From assembly GCA_944332455.1 (NCBI GenBank), contig CALVJY010000009.1, positions 1 to 64,000 of the forward strand: a stretch of DNA of 64,000 nt. The letters are read 5' to 3'. Position numbers and translations under genes: made by a program. This stretch comes from an uncultured Clostridia bacterium (lineage in GTDB: Bacteria > Bacillota > Clostridia > Christensenellales > HGM11417). Positions 1-9,170 of this stretch are shown here, in pieces. The notes under the pieces were generated by a model. It was not told the origin of the DNA. It made no database searches and worked only from the letters and a program-made list of their open reading frames with translations. Positions within the stretch are counted from its first letter, which is position 1; each line of letters opens with the position of its first letter.

Positions 1-137
1 GGAGCCGCGCTCAGCCGGCCTTCCAAGACCCGAAGCCCTTCCTATTACTTCCCTTTTGCCCCCTTTTTATCGGACAGAGAAATTTTTTCTGAGCATAAAA
101 AAAGACGCACCTGCAGACGGCAACGTCTTTGCGGAAA

Positions 138-168
138 GAAAAAGCGCCTCTCCGCGGGGAGAAGCGCT
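138..168 (-). terminator. Rho-independent terminator after the class II aldolase gene
   Basis: On the minus strand the stem AGCGCTTCTCC / GGAGAGGCGCT (143-168) closes on a GCG loop and is followed by a run of T. It lies about 100 bases past the aldolase stop codon. A second, weaker hairpin with arms AAAGACG / CGTCTTT follows at about 100-131. Nothing else is seen in bases 1-267. Confidence 0.7.
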
Positions 169-267
169 GTCGCCGGACGGACCTAGCCGCCGGCGTATCA
201 GATCATGATAAAATTTTCTGCTTTGCATCGGCAGGCCGGCGCTGAAAACGATTTAAAGTTGAAGACC

Positions 268-1557
268 TTATTTGAGGTTGAAGACCTTGTTGATGACCTC
301 GACCTCCTCGTCCGAAATGCGGACGGGGGTGCCCAGCTGCTTGGCCTGGATCAGGGTCTTGGCGGTGAAATCGGTCACCTCCAGGCGGTCAAAGGCATTG
401 ATCAGCGAGGTGCCGCCCACGATGACGCAGTCGTTTTCGACCAGCAGCACGGGGCTGTGGTTGGAGATCATGGAAGCCGTCTTTTCGATGTCGGTGATGG
501 AACTTCCGAAGGGCACGCTCTGCACCGAACGCATGTTGATGTAGCTTTCGGGGATGGTGCGGGAGTCGATCTCGCTCTTGGTGACGCCGAAGGCCATGAC
601 GTTGGTGGGGTGGGCGATGATGACGCTGTTGATCTCGGGATGCATCTCGTAGATCCGCTTGTGCAGCAGCACCGAGCGGGAGGGCAGCTTTCCGGCCTCC
701 TTCCAGCCGTGGTCCACCCGGACGATATCCTCCACGTCCAGATAGGCGCGGTCAAGATCGTGCGGGGTGATCAGGAAGCTGTCCTCGCCCAGCCGGCAGG
801 AGATGTTGCCCTGGGTGCTGGTGAACAGCTGCTGATGGTAGCTGCGGTGGACGAACTCCACCATGACCCGGCGGGCGGTGCGCTCGGCGGAGTTGTGGTC
901 GGCGGGGATGAACTCGCCCATGGGCACCACGGAGCGGTTTTTGGCCAGTTCCAGCTGTTCCTCGTTCAGGCAGACGCACTCGCCCAGCACGTTGGACTGG
1001 ATGTTCAGGCGGGCGCAGTACTCCAGCGTTTCAAAGCGCTTGAAGGCCTCGTAGATGGTGTCGCCGCAGACCACCACGCCGTGGTTGTCCATCATAACGA
1101 CGTTGATGCCCTTTTTGAAGACCTTGGCAATGTTCTGGCCCAGCTTGATGCTGCCGGGCACTTCGTAGGCCGAGGACTCCACCTTGCCGCAGACGATGTA
1201 GGGAGTGGGAATGATGGTGGTGTTGGGCACCTTGCGCAGCAGGCTGTAGCTGACCAGTGCGGGCGGATGGGCGTGCAGCACGGCGCGAACGTCCGGACGG
1301 GTCTTGTAGACCAGCGAATGGAAGGGCAGCTCCACCGAGGGCTTGTGGCGGCCGATGATGGTGCCGTCCGGCTTGACCTGCATGATGTCGTCCCGGGTCA
1401 GGTTGCCCTTGTCGATGCCGGACGGAGTGATCCAGATGTCGCCGTCTGAATCCAGAATGGACAGGTTGCCGCCCGACATGGTGGTCAGGCCCCCGCCGTA
1501 AATGCGCTGCATCATCATGACGATCTGATCCGCCGGATGTAACAACTCGAATTTCAT
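268..1557 (-). CDS. Tandem class II aldolase/adducin-domain protein
   Basis: A 429-residue protein made of two class II aldolase (adducin-like, L-fuculose-phosphate aldolase type) domains in tandem, roughly residues 1-205 and 215-429. The family cleaves or epimerises sugar phosphates with a metal held by three histidines. Domain 1 keeps the proposed catalytic Glu76 in KPSVELPFH, the metal pair His95/His97 in HAHPP and His159 in DNHG. Domain 2 has lost these: Arg294 sits at the glutamate position, only one histidine remains in IIAHPT, and the NHG motif reads END. Domain 2 is therefore probably structural or regulatory. The start follows GAGGAGC. It is probably a sugar-phosphate aldolase; a rhamnulose-phosphate role with the rhaA gene 15 kb away is possible but unproven. 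The substrate cannot be read from sequence. Confidence 0.88.
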   Translation of the reverse strand: MKFELLHPADQIVMMMQRIYGGGLTTMSGGNLSILDSDGDIWITPSGIDKGNLTRDDIMQVKPDGTIIGRHKPSVELPFHSLVYKTRPDVRAVLHAHPPALVSYSLLRKVPNTTIIPTPYIVCGKVESSAYEVPGSIKLGQNIAKVFKKGINVVMMDNHGVVVCGDTIYEAFKRFETLEYCARLNIQSNVLGECVCLNEEQLELAKNRSVVPMGEFIPADHNSAERTARRVMVEFVHRSYHQQLFTSTQGNISCRLGEDSFLITPHDLDRAYLDVEDIVRVDHGWKEAGKLPSRSVLLHKRIYEMHPEINSVIIAHPTNVMAFGVTKSEIDSRTIPESYINMRSVQSVPFGSSITDIEKTASMISNHSPVLLVENDCVIVGGTSLINAFDRLEVTDFTAKTLIQAKQLGTPVRISDEEVEVINKVFNLK

Positions 1558-1637
1558 ACCTTTGCTCCTCTATCAAAAAAATTTTTTATCGGGTTCGGGG
1601 CGAAAGCGGAAAGCTCCCTTCCTTTTTCACCTTCTCT

Positions 1638-1666
1638 ATTATAATCCTTTTTATCCGAAATTTCAA
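1638..1666 (-). promoter_or_regulatory. Sigma-A-type promoter of the aldolase gene
   Basis: Minus-strand TTGAAA (1661-1666) and TATAAT (1638-1643) are separated by exactly 17 bases and lie about 80 bases before the aldolase start. Confidence 0.75.
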
Positions 1667-1745
1667 GTGTTTTGGGGAAGAAAAATGCCAAATTTTTAAC
1701 GATTTTTCTGTCTCCTCTGCGCCGCCCCGCATTGTGATTCCGCTG

Positions 1746-1900
1746 CTCCGCTCTGTCTGCCTGTCCGCCTCGCCGTTCCGATAACTCCGCTCTGTCCGCC
1801 TGTCCGCCTCGCCGTTCCGATAACTCCGCTCTGTCCGCCTGTCCGCCTCGCCGTTCCGCGGCCGCTGATCTACCCGCTTGTCCCCCTCTCCGTTCCGCGG
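1746..1900. repeat. 39-bp tandem repeat, about four copies
   Basis: Copies start at 1746, 1785, 1824 and 1862. The first two are almost identical and the last is degenerate. The unit is pyrimidine-rich on the plus strand (CTCCGCTCTGTCCGCC...). The array sits in the 1558-2277 gap between the aldolase and the GPH transporter, a stretch that otherwise holds only a promoter, low-complexity C/T-rich sequence and a terminator. A minus-strand open frame runs through it and gives a 13-residue periodic peptide, but it has no ribosome site or family resemblance. Confidence 0.85.
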
Positions 1901-2124
1901 CCGTCGATCCGCCCGCACGGGGCCTGTCCCGCCTCTCTCTCCGGTTTTCCCCTTTCTCTCCTCCGGCGCGCCCTTTCTCCCTGTCTTTCCCCTTCTTGCT
2001 CGCCTTGCCCTCTGCTGTCCTTCTTCCTTTCCCTCTCTACGGGCCTTCCGGCCCTCTTCCCGCCTCTCCGCTGCCACGCTTCCGGTTTTACGCTCTTCCC
2101 TCCCGCCCCTCCGGCCGGACAGAT

Positions 2125-2150
2125 AAAAAGAACGCCCCGAAGGACGTTCT
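2125..2150 (-). terminator. Terminator after the GPH transporter gene
   Basis: Minus-strand hairpin AGAACGTCC - TTCG - GGGCGTTCT is followed by TTTTTATC. It is about 130 bases past the transporter stop codon. Confidence 0.65.
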
Positions 2151-2277
2151 TGTTTGTCGGTATTTGCCGGGATCAAGCCCCGATCTTTATAGGGAGAATC
2201 GCTCCCTCTGCCGCTCAGATAAAAAGGTTTTTGCGCCTTTCCCGGGCCTTTAGCCTCCCGCAGTTCGGACTTCCTCC

Positions 2278-3867
2278 TCAGGTCCGCCCCGGCCCGTCCG
2301 GAGCATCGGAACCGGCCGTTTTGAGGGACGCTCCCTCGGGTACGGGACCGGCGCCGGCGGAGGCGGCGCGTTCGGCGCGGGCGGCCTCCAGTTTTTGATG
2401 GACCCTGTCCATGTCCGCCTTCGAGAAATTGCACTTTTTGGAGCAGATCAGGCTGATCAGGAAGATGATCCCAGGCACGCAGGCCAGAATAAGACGGATG
2501 GCCAGCAGGGCGGAGTCGGGCTGTCCGGCCCAATCGGCCGGCATGTCGATGTAGCTGCCCGCGCCCTCCACGTAGCCGCACCAGCCCAGAACCAGCCCCA
2601 CAAAGCCGATGCCCAGGCCGTTGGCCAGCTTGTAGAGGAAGGAGACCAGCCCGAAGAAGGCTCCCTCCCGCCGGACGCCGTAAACCGACTCGTCGATGTC
2701 CACCACGTCGGGGAGAATGGCCCAGGGGATGATCTGCAGACAGCTCATGGAGAAACCGCACAGCACCGAGACCACCACCAGCCAAAGCACGCTCTGCTCG
2801 GGCACGAACAGGGTGAAGAAGAAGCAGACCGCCGCCGCGATCGCCGAGGTGTTGTAGGCAAAGACCTTCCCCTTTTTCGCGGACAGCCAGGTCCAGAACG
2901 GCGCGCTGGCCATGGCGCAGACCAGGGGAATGGCCACGAAGATCATGGCCTCGGTGCCGCCGCCAAAGCCCAGGGTGTCGGAGACGTAGAACATGTAGAT
3001 GGCCATGACCACGTCAAACCCCAGCATGCTGAGCAGATAGAGCAGCGCGGAGGCCCGGAACTCCTTCAGCCGGACCAGCTGTTTTAAGGTGCTGAAAAAG
3101 CCGTAGGTGTTCTCGCCTCCGTCGTCCACCCGCTCTTTCACGTTCAGCGTGCACAGCAGGGTCAGAAGGATGGCAAGAGCAGCGAAGCAGACCCCGGCCA
3201 GCAGATAGGCCTGGGCCTGGCTCCCGGTCAGGCCGTAGAACAGGCTCTCCTCCCCCTCGGCCAGCAGGCTGAACACCGCCGCACCGATCAGGATGCCCAG
3301 ATTTGCCAGCACGATGCGGAAGGAGGTCAGCGAGGTGCGCTCGTCATAGTCGCTGGTCATGTTGGCCGACAGGGTGTTGTAGGGCACGTAGACCACCGTC
3401 CAGCAGGTGCAGAACAGCATATACATGCCGGTGTAGTACAGAAATTTGAGGGCCTGGCTGTTGGTGCCGGGGATCAGCCAGAGCAGGATGAAGCTCAGTC
3501 CGAAGGGAACCGCTCCGCAGAGCATGTAGATGCGGCGCTTGCCGAATTTGCACTTGGTCCTGTCCGAGATCCGGCCCATGAAGTAGTCGGTGACCGCGTC
3601 CCAGAACTTGGCGATGATGAACACCACGCCGGCCAGTCCGGCTTCCAGCCCTCCCACCTTGACCATGAAGTACATCAGGTAAAAGGAGACCGAGCCGAAG
3701 GCGATGTTGCTGGCAAAATCGCCCAGCCCGTAAAATACCTTTTCTCTTCTTTTCAGCAAAATATCTTTTCTCTTTTCAGCATTTCTTCTTTCCTTTTCCC
3801 CCACATTTTCTTTCCCTTCCCGCATCGGCCTACCTAAGAAGCGGTTTTTCGTCCTCGTTTTCAGCAT
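2278..3867 (-). CDS. GPH-family (MelB-like) sugar:cation symporter
   Basis: A membrane transporter of the glycoside-pentoside-hexuronide:cation symporter family (MFS). The N-terminal core GLGDFASN, the KFWDAVTDYFMGRISDRT loop and the GKRRIY segment match the family signature, and about twelve hydrophobic segments follow. The family takes up sugars or uronides with Na+ or H+. The chosen ATG at 3867 follows AAGGAAGG; an earlier in-frame start at 3900 and a later one at 3825 exist. The protein then has an unusually long, basic N-terminus of about 40 residues before the first membrane helix, and an Ala/Gly/Pro-rich tail of about 40 residues. The 529-residue length is above the usual 450-480. The substrate is unknown. 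It is transcribed alone, with a terminator downstream. Confidence 0.87.
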   Translation of the reverse strand: MLKTRTKNRFLGRPMREGKENVGEKERRNAEKRKDILLKRREKVFYGLGDFASNIAFGSVSFYLMYFMVKVGGLEAGLAGVVFIIAKFWDAVTDYFMGRISDRTKCKFGKRRIYMLCGAVPFGLSFILLWLIPGTNSQALKFLYYTGMYMLFCTCWTVVYVPYNTLSANMTSDYDERTSLTSFRIVLANLGILIGAAVFSLLAEGEESLFYGLTGSQAQAYLLAGVCFAALAILLTLLCTLNVKERVDDGGENTYGFFSTLKQLVRLKEFRASALLYLLSMLGFDVVMAIYMFYVSDTLGFGGGTEAMIFVAIPLVCAMASAPFWTWLSAKKGKVFAYNTSAIAAAVCFFFTLFVPEQSVLWLVVVSVLCGFSMSCLQIIPWAILPDVVDIDESVYGVRREGAFFGLVSFLYKLANGLGIGFVGLVLGWCGYVEGAGSYIDMPADWAGQPDSALLAIRLILACVPGIIFLISLICSKKCNFSKADMDRVHQKLEAARAERAASAGAGPVPEGASLKTAGSDAPDGPGRT

Positions 3868-3982
3868 TTCTTTCCTTCCTTTTGTTCTCCGGCAGCCCAC
3901 TTGGCAAGAAGCCTCCTCTGCCGGCCCGCAATAGTTTACAAAATTTTACCACGAAAACCGCCGTCTGTCAAGCAAAAGCAAA

Positions 3983-4010
3983 GGCCCTTCCCGCCGGAAG
4001 GGCCCAAAAA
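3983..4010 (-). terminator. Terminator after the BspA-type lipoprotein gene
   Basis: Perfect 9-bp stem GGCCCTTCC / GGAAGGGCC with a four-base loop at 3983-4004. On the minus strand it is followed by TTTGCTTTTGCTT. It lies 25 bases past the stop codon at 4029. Confidence 0.75.
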
Positions 4011-4028
4011 GTGAGTTTTTGTTCACTT

Positions 4029-5852
4029 TTAAAGATCTTCGCCCGAGATCTTCCGCAAAAAGCTCCAGTCGGCGTATGCGGTCAGTTCTCCGGCAGCCCG
4101 GGCGGGGTCCCCGAGAAGGTCTTCCGGCAGCGCCGCCCAGACCGTCTTCAGACTGGCCGGAATGCGCACGTTTCGCATGCTTACGTTGTAGATAAAGGCG
4201 TTGGTGCCGAGGCCGACCAGGGTGTCCGGCAGGTTGATGCAGTCGAACGGAAGGCCGTTCAGATAGAGCTTGGCCCCGTAGTACAGCGGATCGGAGGTCT
4301 CGTTGCCGAAGGCGATCGCTTCCCAGGCGGCCAGATCGGAGATGTACACGGCCGAAAGCGCCGTGCAGTCTTCGAAGGCGTCGTTGGCGACGGAGGTCAG
4401 AGAGGCTGGCAGCGTGAGGCTCTCCAGGGCCGTACAGTCGTAAAAAGCGGCCAGCGCAATGGTCTCGACCCCCTCCGAAAGGATCGCCTGTTTCAGCCCA
4501 GCCCGGCAAAACGTGCCGGGCGCCAGATCCCGGATCCCACCCGGAACCGTGACGCGCTCCAGGGCGGAGCAGTCCATAAAGGCCAGCATGCCCAACCGGG
4601 TCAGGCTGTCCGGAAGATCCACTTCCGCCAAGGATGCACATCCCCGGAAAGCATTGGCCCCGATCTGCTCCAATCCCTTGGGCAGGTCGATCTCCTGCAG
4701 GGCGGCGCACCGGCAGAAGGCACCGTCGCCGATCTCCCGTATGCTGTCGGGAAGGGAAAGGGTCCACAGCTCTCCGCACTCGAAAAAGGTATAGTCCCCG
4801 ATGCGCTCGAGCCCCTCGCCAAAGAAGACCCGCAACAAGCCCTCACATCCAAAGAAAGCCGACTCTCCCAGGGTTTTCAGGCTGTCGGGCAGGTCGACCT
4901 CTGTCAGATCCAAACAGCGGTAAAAGGCTCTGTTGCCGATGCTTTCGGCGTCTGTCAGCACGACGCGGGCAAAGGGCGCGTCGACAAAGGCGGAGGCAGG
5001 GACCGACGGTCCCGTAAAGATCAGCTCCCGCAGGCTTTCGGGCCAAGTGCCGTCAAAGAGAAAGCTGCCCGACGTCTCCCCGCTGCCGTCGGCATATTGC
5101 CCGGCAAAGGGCAGCGTGAGGCTCTCCAGCGCCGTGCAGGCGGACAGGGCGCCGCGGGCGACCTCCGTGACCCGGTCAGGCAGGACAAGGGTCCGGACCA
5201 AAGGATCTTTGACGCCGTCGATCCTGCAGCGCTCCGGGGAGAGCCAGGTAAAGAGGAAGGGCGATAATTCGGGATCGGCGGTGACTTCGACCTCGCAGAC
5301 CGCCAAAGCGCCGCTGTTCGCCCAGGCCATGACAAAGGCCCTCCCCTCGCTCACGCCGAACAGCGCGCCATCCTCCACCGTGACGATCCCGGGATCCGAA
5401 CTCACCCAGAACAGCGGAAGACCTGACGAGGATTCGGCGGTCAGCACGGCTCCCTCCCCGGCCGTCAGGGACAGCCGGGTCTGGCTCAGCGTGACGCCGT
5501 CTTCGGCGGGATCCCAGACCCGTACCGTGCAGGTGCCCACCTTGCCGTTGTCGGTGGAGGCCACGATGACGGCCTGCCCCGCCGAAAGGCCGGTCACCTC
5601 TCCCGCCGCGACCGAGGCCACTTCGGGATCTGAACTGAGCCAGGTCAATTTGCTTTGCCTGACCTCCTCCGGCAGGATCGTCCCGCTCAACAGAGCGCGC
5701 TCCCCGACCTGCAGCGTCAGGCTTTCGGGGGTCAGGGAGACCGATTCGGGTTCCGGCCGCTTGACGCCGCAGCCGCCCAAAAGGGCCAGGACGGCCAGCA
5801 GCGCCAAGGCTGCCGGAAGGCTTAAAAACCGCAGGATCTTTTGTTTGCTCAT
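4029..5852 (-). CDS. BspA-type leucine-rich-repeat surface lipoprotein with Ig-like domains
   Basis: A 607-residue exported lipoprotein. A hydrophobic signal peptide ends in a lipobox (LLGGC, Cys28). Two bacterial Ig-like (Big_2) modules follow at about residues 35-200, recognisable from SVSLTPESLTLQVGERALL and the closing GxxxxTCTVRV. From about residue 210 come at least nine BspA/TpLRR repeats of the type LPDSLxxIGxxAFxxCxxL. Such proteins are anchored outside the cell and bind host or particle surfaces. I chose the ATG at 5852, eight bases after AGGAGG; the GTG just before it is too close. It has its own promoter and terminator, so it is a single-gene unit. The binding partner is unknown. 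Confidence 0.9.
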   Translation of the reverse strand: MSKQKILRFLSLPAALALLAVLALLGGCGVKRPEPESVSLTPESLTLQVGERALLSGTILPEEVRQSKLTWLSSDPEVASVAAGEVTGLSAGQAVIVASTDNGKVGTCTVRVWDPAEDGVTLSQTRLSLTAGEGAVLTAESSSGLPLFWVSSDPGIVTVEDGALFGVSEGRAFVMAWANSGALAVCEVEVTADPELSPFLFTWLSPERCRIDGVKDPLVRTLVLPDRVTEVARGALSACTALESLTLPFAGQYADGSGETSGSFLFDGTWPESLRELIFTGPSVPASAFVDAPFARVVLTDAESIGNRAFYRCLDLTEVDLPDSLKTLGESAFFGCEGLLRVFFGEGLERIGDYTFFECGELWTLSLPDSIREIGDGAFCRCAALQEIDLPKGLEQIGANAFRGCASLAEVDLPDSLTRLGMLAFMDCSALERVTVPGGIRDLAPGTFCRAGLKQAILSEGVETIALAAFYDCTALESLTLPASLTSVANDAFEDCTALSAVYISDLAAWEAIAFGNETSDPLYYGAKLYLNGLPFDCINLPDTLVGLGTNAFIYNVSMRNVRIPASLKTVWAALPEDLLGDPARAAGELTAYADWSFLRKISGEDL

Positions 5853-5881
5853 CACAATTTCCTCCTTGATCCTTCCCCTTC

Positions 5882-5910
5882 ATTATAGCACATTCCGCCC
5901 TGTCTGACAA
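5882..5910 (-). promoter_or_regulatory. Promoter of the BspA-type lipoprotein gene
   Basis: Minus-strand TTGTCA (5905-5910) and TATAAT (5882-5887) with a 17-base spacer, just upstream of the ribosome site. Confidence 0.8.
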
Positions 5911-6040
5911 GCGATTTTTAAATATTTTTATTTTCAAATTTTTTATACTTTGAACACGTAAAAACTTTACCACCCCCCCCCCGAAATTTTACTGTTTTGT
6001 TTGTTTTTTCTGATACTCGTTATCTGCCTCCCGGGACACC

Positions 6041-6072
6041 AAAAAAGACCCTCCATGCGGAAGGTCTTTTTC
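6041..6072 (-). terminator. Terminator at the end of the pst-pho operon
   Basis: Minus-strand AAAAAGACCTTCC - GCAT - GGAGGGTCTTTTTT hairpin, directly past the phoR stop codon at 6083. It is roughly symmetric and could work on both strands. Confidence 0.7.
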
Positions 6073-6082
6073 GATGTTCGCC

Positions 6083-7765
6083 TTACTTTTTGAAGGTGAC
6101 CGAGACGGTGGTGCCCTCGTCGGGGGCGGAGACGATGGTCAGTTTGGCGTCGTAGATCTGGCAGACGTGCTTGACGATGGCCAGCCCCAGCCCGGTGCCG
6201 CCGGTGTTTTTGGAGCGGCTCTTGTCCACGCGGTAGAAGCGCTCGCAAAGGCGCGGGATGTGCTTTTGTTCGATGCCGATGCCGGTGTCACGCACCGAAA
6301 AGCGCACGCTCTGGGGGAAGTTCTCGATGACCACCTCCACCCGGCCGCCCTGCTTGTTGTAGCGCACGGCGTTGGAGAACAGGTTTTCGCAGCAGGTGTA
6401 GATCTTTTTGGGGTCGGCGAAGATCTTGCCCTCCCCGGTCTGGGTGTAGGCGATGCCCTTTTGCTCCATCTGCCCGGCGAACTCGGCCGAGATGTCCTGA
6501 AAGACCGCCGAAAGCTGGACGGCCTGCACGGCCTCGTCGGCCGAGGCCTGCTCCAGGCTGCTGAGCTTGAGCATGTCCAGAATGAGGTCGTTCAGCCGCA
6601 CGGTCTCCTTGTGGATGCGTTCGACGTACTTGCGGTTGGGGCTGTCGGCGGGCTCCTTTTCCAGCAGCAGCTCGCTCATGCCCTGCAGAGAGGTCAGCGG
6701 GGTCTTGAGCTCGTGCCCGGCGTTGGCAAAGAAGTCGCTCCGCTGGCGGATGGCCAGCTTTTCGGCGCTGAGGTCGGTCAGGATCATGATCATCTTGACG
6801 TCGGCCTCGTACTTGGCCACGTCGATGAGATCCACGTTCAGGGGATGGTCGCGCAGCTCGTACTCGAAGTGCTGATCTCCCCCGCCGTCCAGCACCTGGC
6901 TGATCTTGCGGGAGAGCTTGTTGTCCTCGATCAAGTACAGCAGATTCTGCCCCAGCGCCGAGCTGTTGACCCCGAACAGGCTCATGGCCGCCCGGTTGAT
7001 CAGGGTGACCGTGCCGTCCCTGTCAAAGGCCACGATGCTCTGCGAGACGTTGTCCAGCACAAAGCTCAGCCGCGCCCGGCTGTCCTGCAGCTTTTTCAGG
7101 TTTTCGTTGACCTTGGAGAACAGTTCGTCGGTCTCGGTCATGACGGCGTAGAGCTCGGGGTTGGAGCTGTCGCAGCGCAGCGGGACGTAGCTGCCCTGAT
7201 TGAGGCTGCGCAGGCTGAGCTGGATGTCCTTGACGGGCTGGGTGACGGCCCGGGAGGACCGGTTCGCGACCAGATAGGAGATCAGAAGCGCCAGCCCCAG
7301 GGCCAGCACGGTAAAGGGCAGCAGGGAGAGCACGTAGTCGGTGACCGCGCTCTGCCGGACGGCCACCCGCAGCACCTGCTCCTCGCCATAACGCACGGCG
7401 TAGTAGTACATGGTGCACTCCATGGTCTCCGACCAGCGCACGAAGGCCTGAGGCTGGCCGTTCAGGGCGGCCTGGACTTCCGGGCGGGTCAGGTGCTCCT
7501 CGTCCACCTCGGCGGTGTTGTCATAGATCACTTCGCCGTCCGAGATGTTGATGACGGTGATGCGGAGGTCGGCGTGCGGGCGCAGGGTCTCCAGGGAGGC
7601 GACGTCGCCGTCCCAGAGCTGAGCGATGAGGTTGGCGTCCACCTCCAGCTCCCTCTTTTGGGTGTTCGAGGCCTGAAAGCTGATCACGCCGATACCGGCC
7701 GCCAGCACGATGACAGCGGCCAACAGGGCGATCAGAAAGGTCCTCCACAGCATTTTTTTGGTCAT
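6083..7765 (-). CDS. phoR: PhoR-type phosphate sensor histidine kinase
   Basis: A 560-residue membrane histidine kinase. There is one membrane segment at about residues 9-30, an extracytoplasmic sensor region, and a second membrane segment at about 148-170. HAMP- and PAS-like linkers follow. The HisKA H-box is NAGHELKTPLTS with the phospho-accepting His351. The ATP-binding part shows the N-box, DTGIGIE (G1) and GTGLGLAIVKHV (G2). The kinase normally phosphorylates PhoB when phosphate is scarce and is held off through PhoU and the Pst transporter. It is the last gene of the operon, 15 bases after phoB, with a terminator behind it. The PhoR name rests on this context and on the domain layout. 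Confidence 0.93.
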   Translation of the reverse strand: MTKKMLWRTFLIALLAAVIVLAAGIGVISFQASNTQKRELEVDANLIAQLWDGDVASLETLRPHADLRITVINISDGEVIYDNTAEVDEEHLTRPEVQAALNGQPQAFVRWSETMECTMYYYAVRYGEEQVLRVAVRQSAVTDYVLSLLPFTVLALGLALLISYLVANRSSRAVTQPVKDIQLSLRSLNQGSYVPLRCDSSNPELYAVMTETDELFSKVNENLKKLQDSRARLSFVLDNVSQSIVAFDRDGTVTLINRAAMSLFGVNSSALGQNLLYLIEDNKLSRKISQVLDGGGDQHFEYELRDHPLNVDLIDVAKYEADVKMIMILTDLSAEKLAIRQRSDFFANAGHELKTPLTSLQGMSELLLEKEPADSPNRKYVERIHKETVRLNDLILDMLKLSSLEQASADEAVQAVQLSAVFQDISAEFAGQMEQKGIAYTQTGEGKIFADPKKIYTCCENLFSNAVRYNKQGGRVEVVIENFPQSVRFSVRDTGIGIEQKHIPRLCERFYRVDKSRSKNTGGTGLGLAIVKHVCQIYDAKLTIVSAPDEGTTVSVTFKK

Positions 7766-7780
7766 TTGGACATTCCTCGC

Positions 7781-8443
7781 TTAAATTTCCAGGCGGTACC
7801 CCACGCCCCGGACGGTGCCGATACAGTTCTTGCCGCCCGCCTTGCGGATCTTTTCGCGGAGGGTGACCACGTGCATGTCCAGGGTGCGGGACTCCCCGAA
7901 AAAGTCGGTGCCCCAGACCTGATTCAGGATCTCTTCCCGGGGCAGGGTGACGTTGGGATTGGCCGCCAGCACCTTGAGCAGGTTGAATTCCTTCAGGGTC
8001 AGTTTCAGGTCCTTGTCCCCGATCCGGGCGGTGTAGTTGGAGTAGTCGATGATCAGATCCCCCACCACGCCGATGTCCACGTTGGCCCGCCGCAGGTTGG
8101 CCTTGACCCGGGCCATCAGCTCGAGCAGGGAAAAGGGCTTGGACATGTAGTCGTCCGCCCCCTTGTTCAGGCCCTTGACAAAGCTCATCTCGTCCGACTT
8201 GGCCGAGACCACGATGACCGGCGTGCGGGCGTCCTTTTCCCGGATCTGCTGCAAAATGGCATAGCCGTCCATGTCCGGCAGCATGATGTCCAGGATGACC
8301 AGAGCGGGCTTCTGCGCCCAGAAGGCCTCCAGAAAGGACTTGCCGTCTCCGAAGATCCGGATTTCGTAGTCGCCCTCGAAGGCCCCCTGATAGAGTTCGG
8401 AAATTCCCTCGTCGTCCTCGACGGCATAGATCAGCGTCTTCAT
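7781..8443 (-). CDS. phoB: PhoB/PhoP-type phosphate response regulator
   Basis: A 220-residue OmpR/PhoB-class regulator. The receiver domain occupies residues 1-115, with acidic residues at 10-11 (EDDE), the phosphorylation site Asp52 in LVILDIMLPDMDG and Lys in MSKPF. A winged-helix DNA-binding domain (about 125-220) ends in GVGYRLEI, typical of the class. It should be phosphorylated by the adjacent PhoR and bind TTTACA-type direct repeats, three of which lie before pstS. Its start codon lies one base after the phoU stop, so the two are likely translationally coupled. Confidence 0.94.
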   Translation of the reverse strand: MKTLIYAVEDDEGISELYQGAFEGDYEIRIFGDGKSFLEAFWAQKPALVILDIMLPDMDGYAILQQIREKDARTPVIVVSAKSDEMSFVKGLNKGADDYMSKPFSLLELMARVKANLRRANVDIGVVGDLIIDYSNYTARIGDKDLKLTLKEFNLLKVLAANPNVTLPREEILNQVWGTDFFGESRTLDMHVVTLREKIRKAGGKNCIGTVRGVGYRLEI

Positions 8444-8444
8444 A

Positions 8445-9104
8445 TCAATACTTCTGGTGTACTCCCGTTTCGTTGTACTCCGTCCATTCGCAGACGTTGA
8501 CCGCGTGGTCGCCGATGCGCTCGAGGTACTTGGTGATCATCATGAAAATGATGGCCTGATCGGCGTTCTGGGAATCCTTTTTGATCAGCTCGATCAGCTC
8601 ATCCATGACCACGTTGAACAGCTCGTCCATTTCGTCGTCCAGCCTGGCGGTCTCCATGGCCAGGTCGTTGTCGTTGCGGATGAAGGAGTCCACCGAGTTG
8701 TGCACCATCTTCACGGCCAGCTTGCCCATCCGCTCGATGTGCTGGAGGTCCTTGACGTACCTGCACTTGCGCTCGGCCAGATGCACGACCAGCTCGGAGA
8801 TGTCCGAGGCCTGATCGCCGATGCGCTCGATGTCGGTGATCAGCTTCAGGGTGGTGGAGACCTCCCGGAAGTCCTTGGCCACGGGGGCCTGACGGAGCAT
8901 GAAGCGCAGGCACTTTTTCTCGATGTCCAGCTCCATGGCGTCCACGTCGGGATCCATTTCGATGACATTTTTGGCCAGCACCGTGTCCTGCATGATCAGG
9001 GCGTGGATGGCCCCGTCGATCATCTCCTCGGTGGTGCGGCACATCTTGACCAGCGCCAGCTTCAGCGCGTTCAGTTCTTCTTCAAAATACTTTCTGATAG
9101 ACAT
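8445..9104 (-). CDS. phoU: Phosphate signalling accessory protein PhoU
   Basis: A 219-residue all-helical PhoU. The two PhoU repeats are clear: ISELVVHLAERK-type metal-site helices, with the paired motifs ITDIERIGDQASDIS and ITKYLERIGDHAVNV. PhoU connects the Pst transporter to PhoR and damps phosphate uptake. The reading frame is open for another 590 bases upstream, but the family N-terminus MSIRKYFEEELNALK and the GAGGG ribosome site fix the start at 9104. A 13-base segment containing the ribosome site is duplicated just before the start (9105-9131). It lies between pstB and phoB in the operon. Confidence 0.94.
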   Translation of the reverse strand: MSIRKYFEEELNALKLALVKMCRTTEEMIDGAIHALIMQDTVLAKNVIEMDPDVDAMELDIEKKCLRFMLRQAPVAKDFREVSTTLKLITDIERIGDQASDISELVVHLAERKCRYVKDLQHIERMGKLAVKMVHNSVDSFIRNDNDLAMETARLDDEMDELFNVVMDELIELIKKDSQNADQAIIFMMITKYLERIGDHAVNVCEWTEYNETGVHQKY

Positions 9105-9170
9105 TTGATACCCTCTTATGATACCCTCTTTTATTTTAGCACGAACGGGCGGGTCCTGACAAGCGTTTTG

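Noticed and set aside
1586-2785. 399-residue minus-strand frame with 13-residue peptide repeats
   Set aside because: It overlaps the transporter gene, has no ribosome site, and the peptide repeats merely translate the 39-bp DNA repeat.
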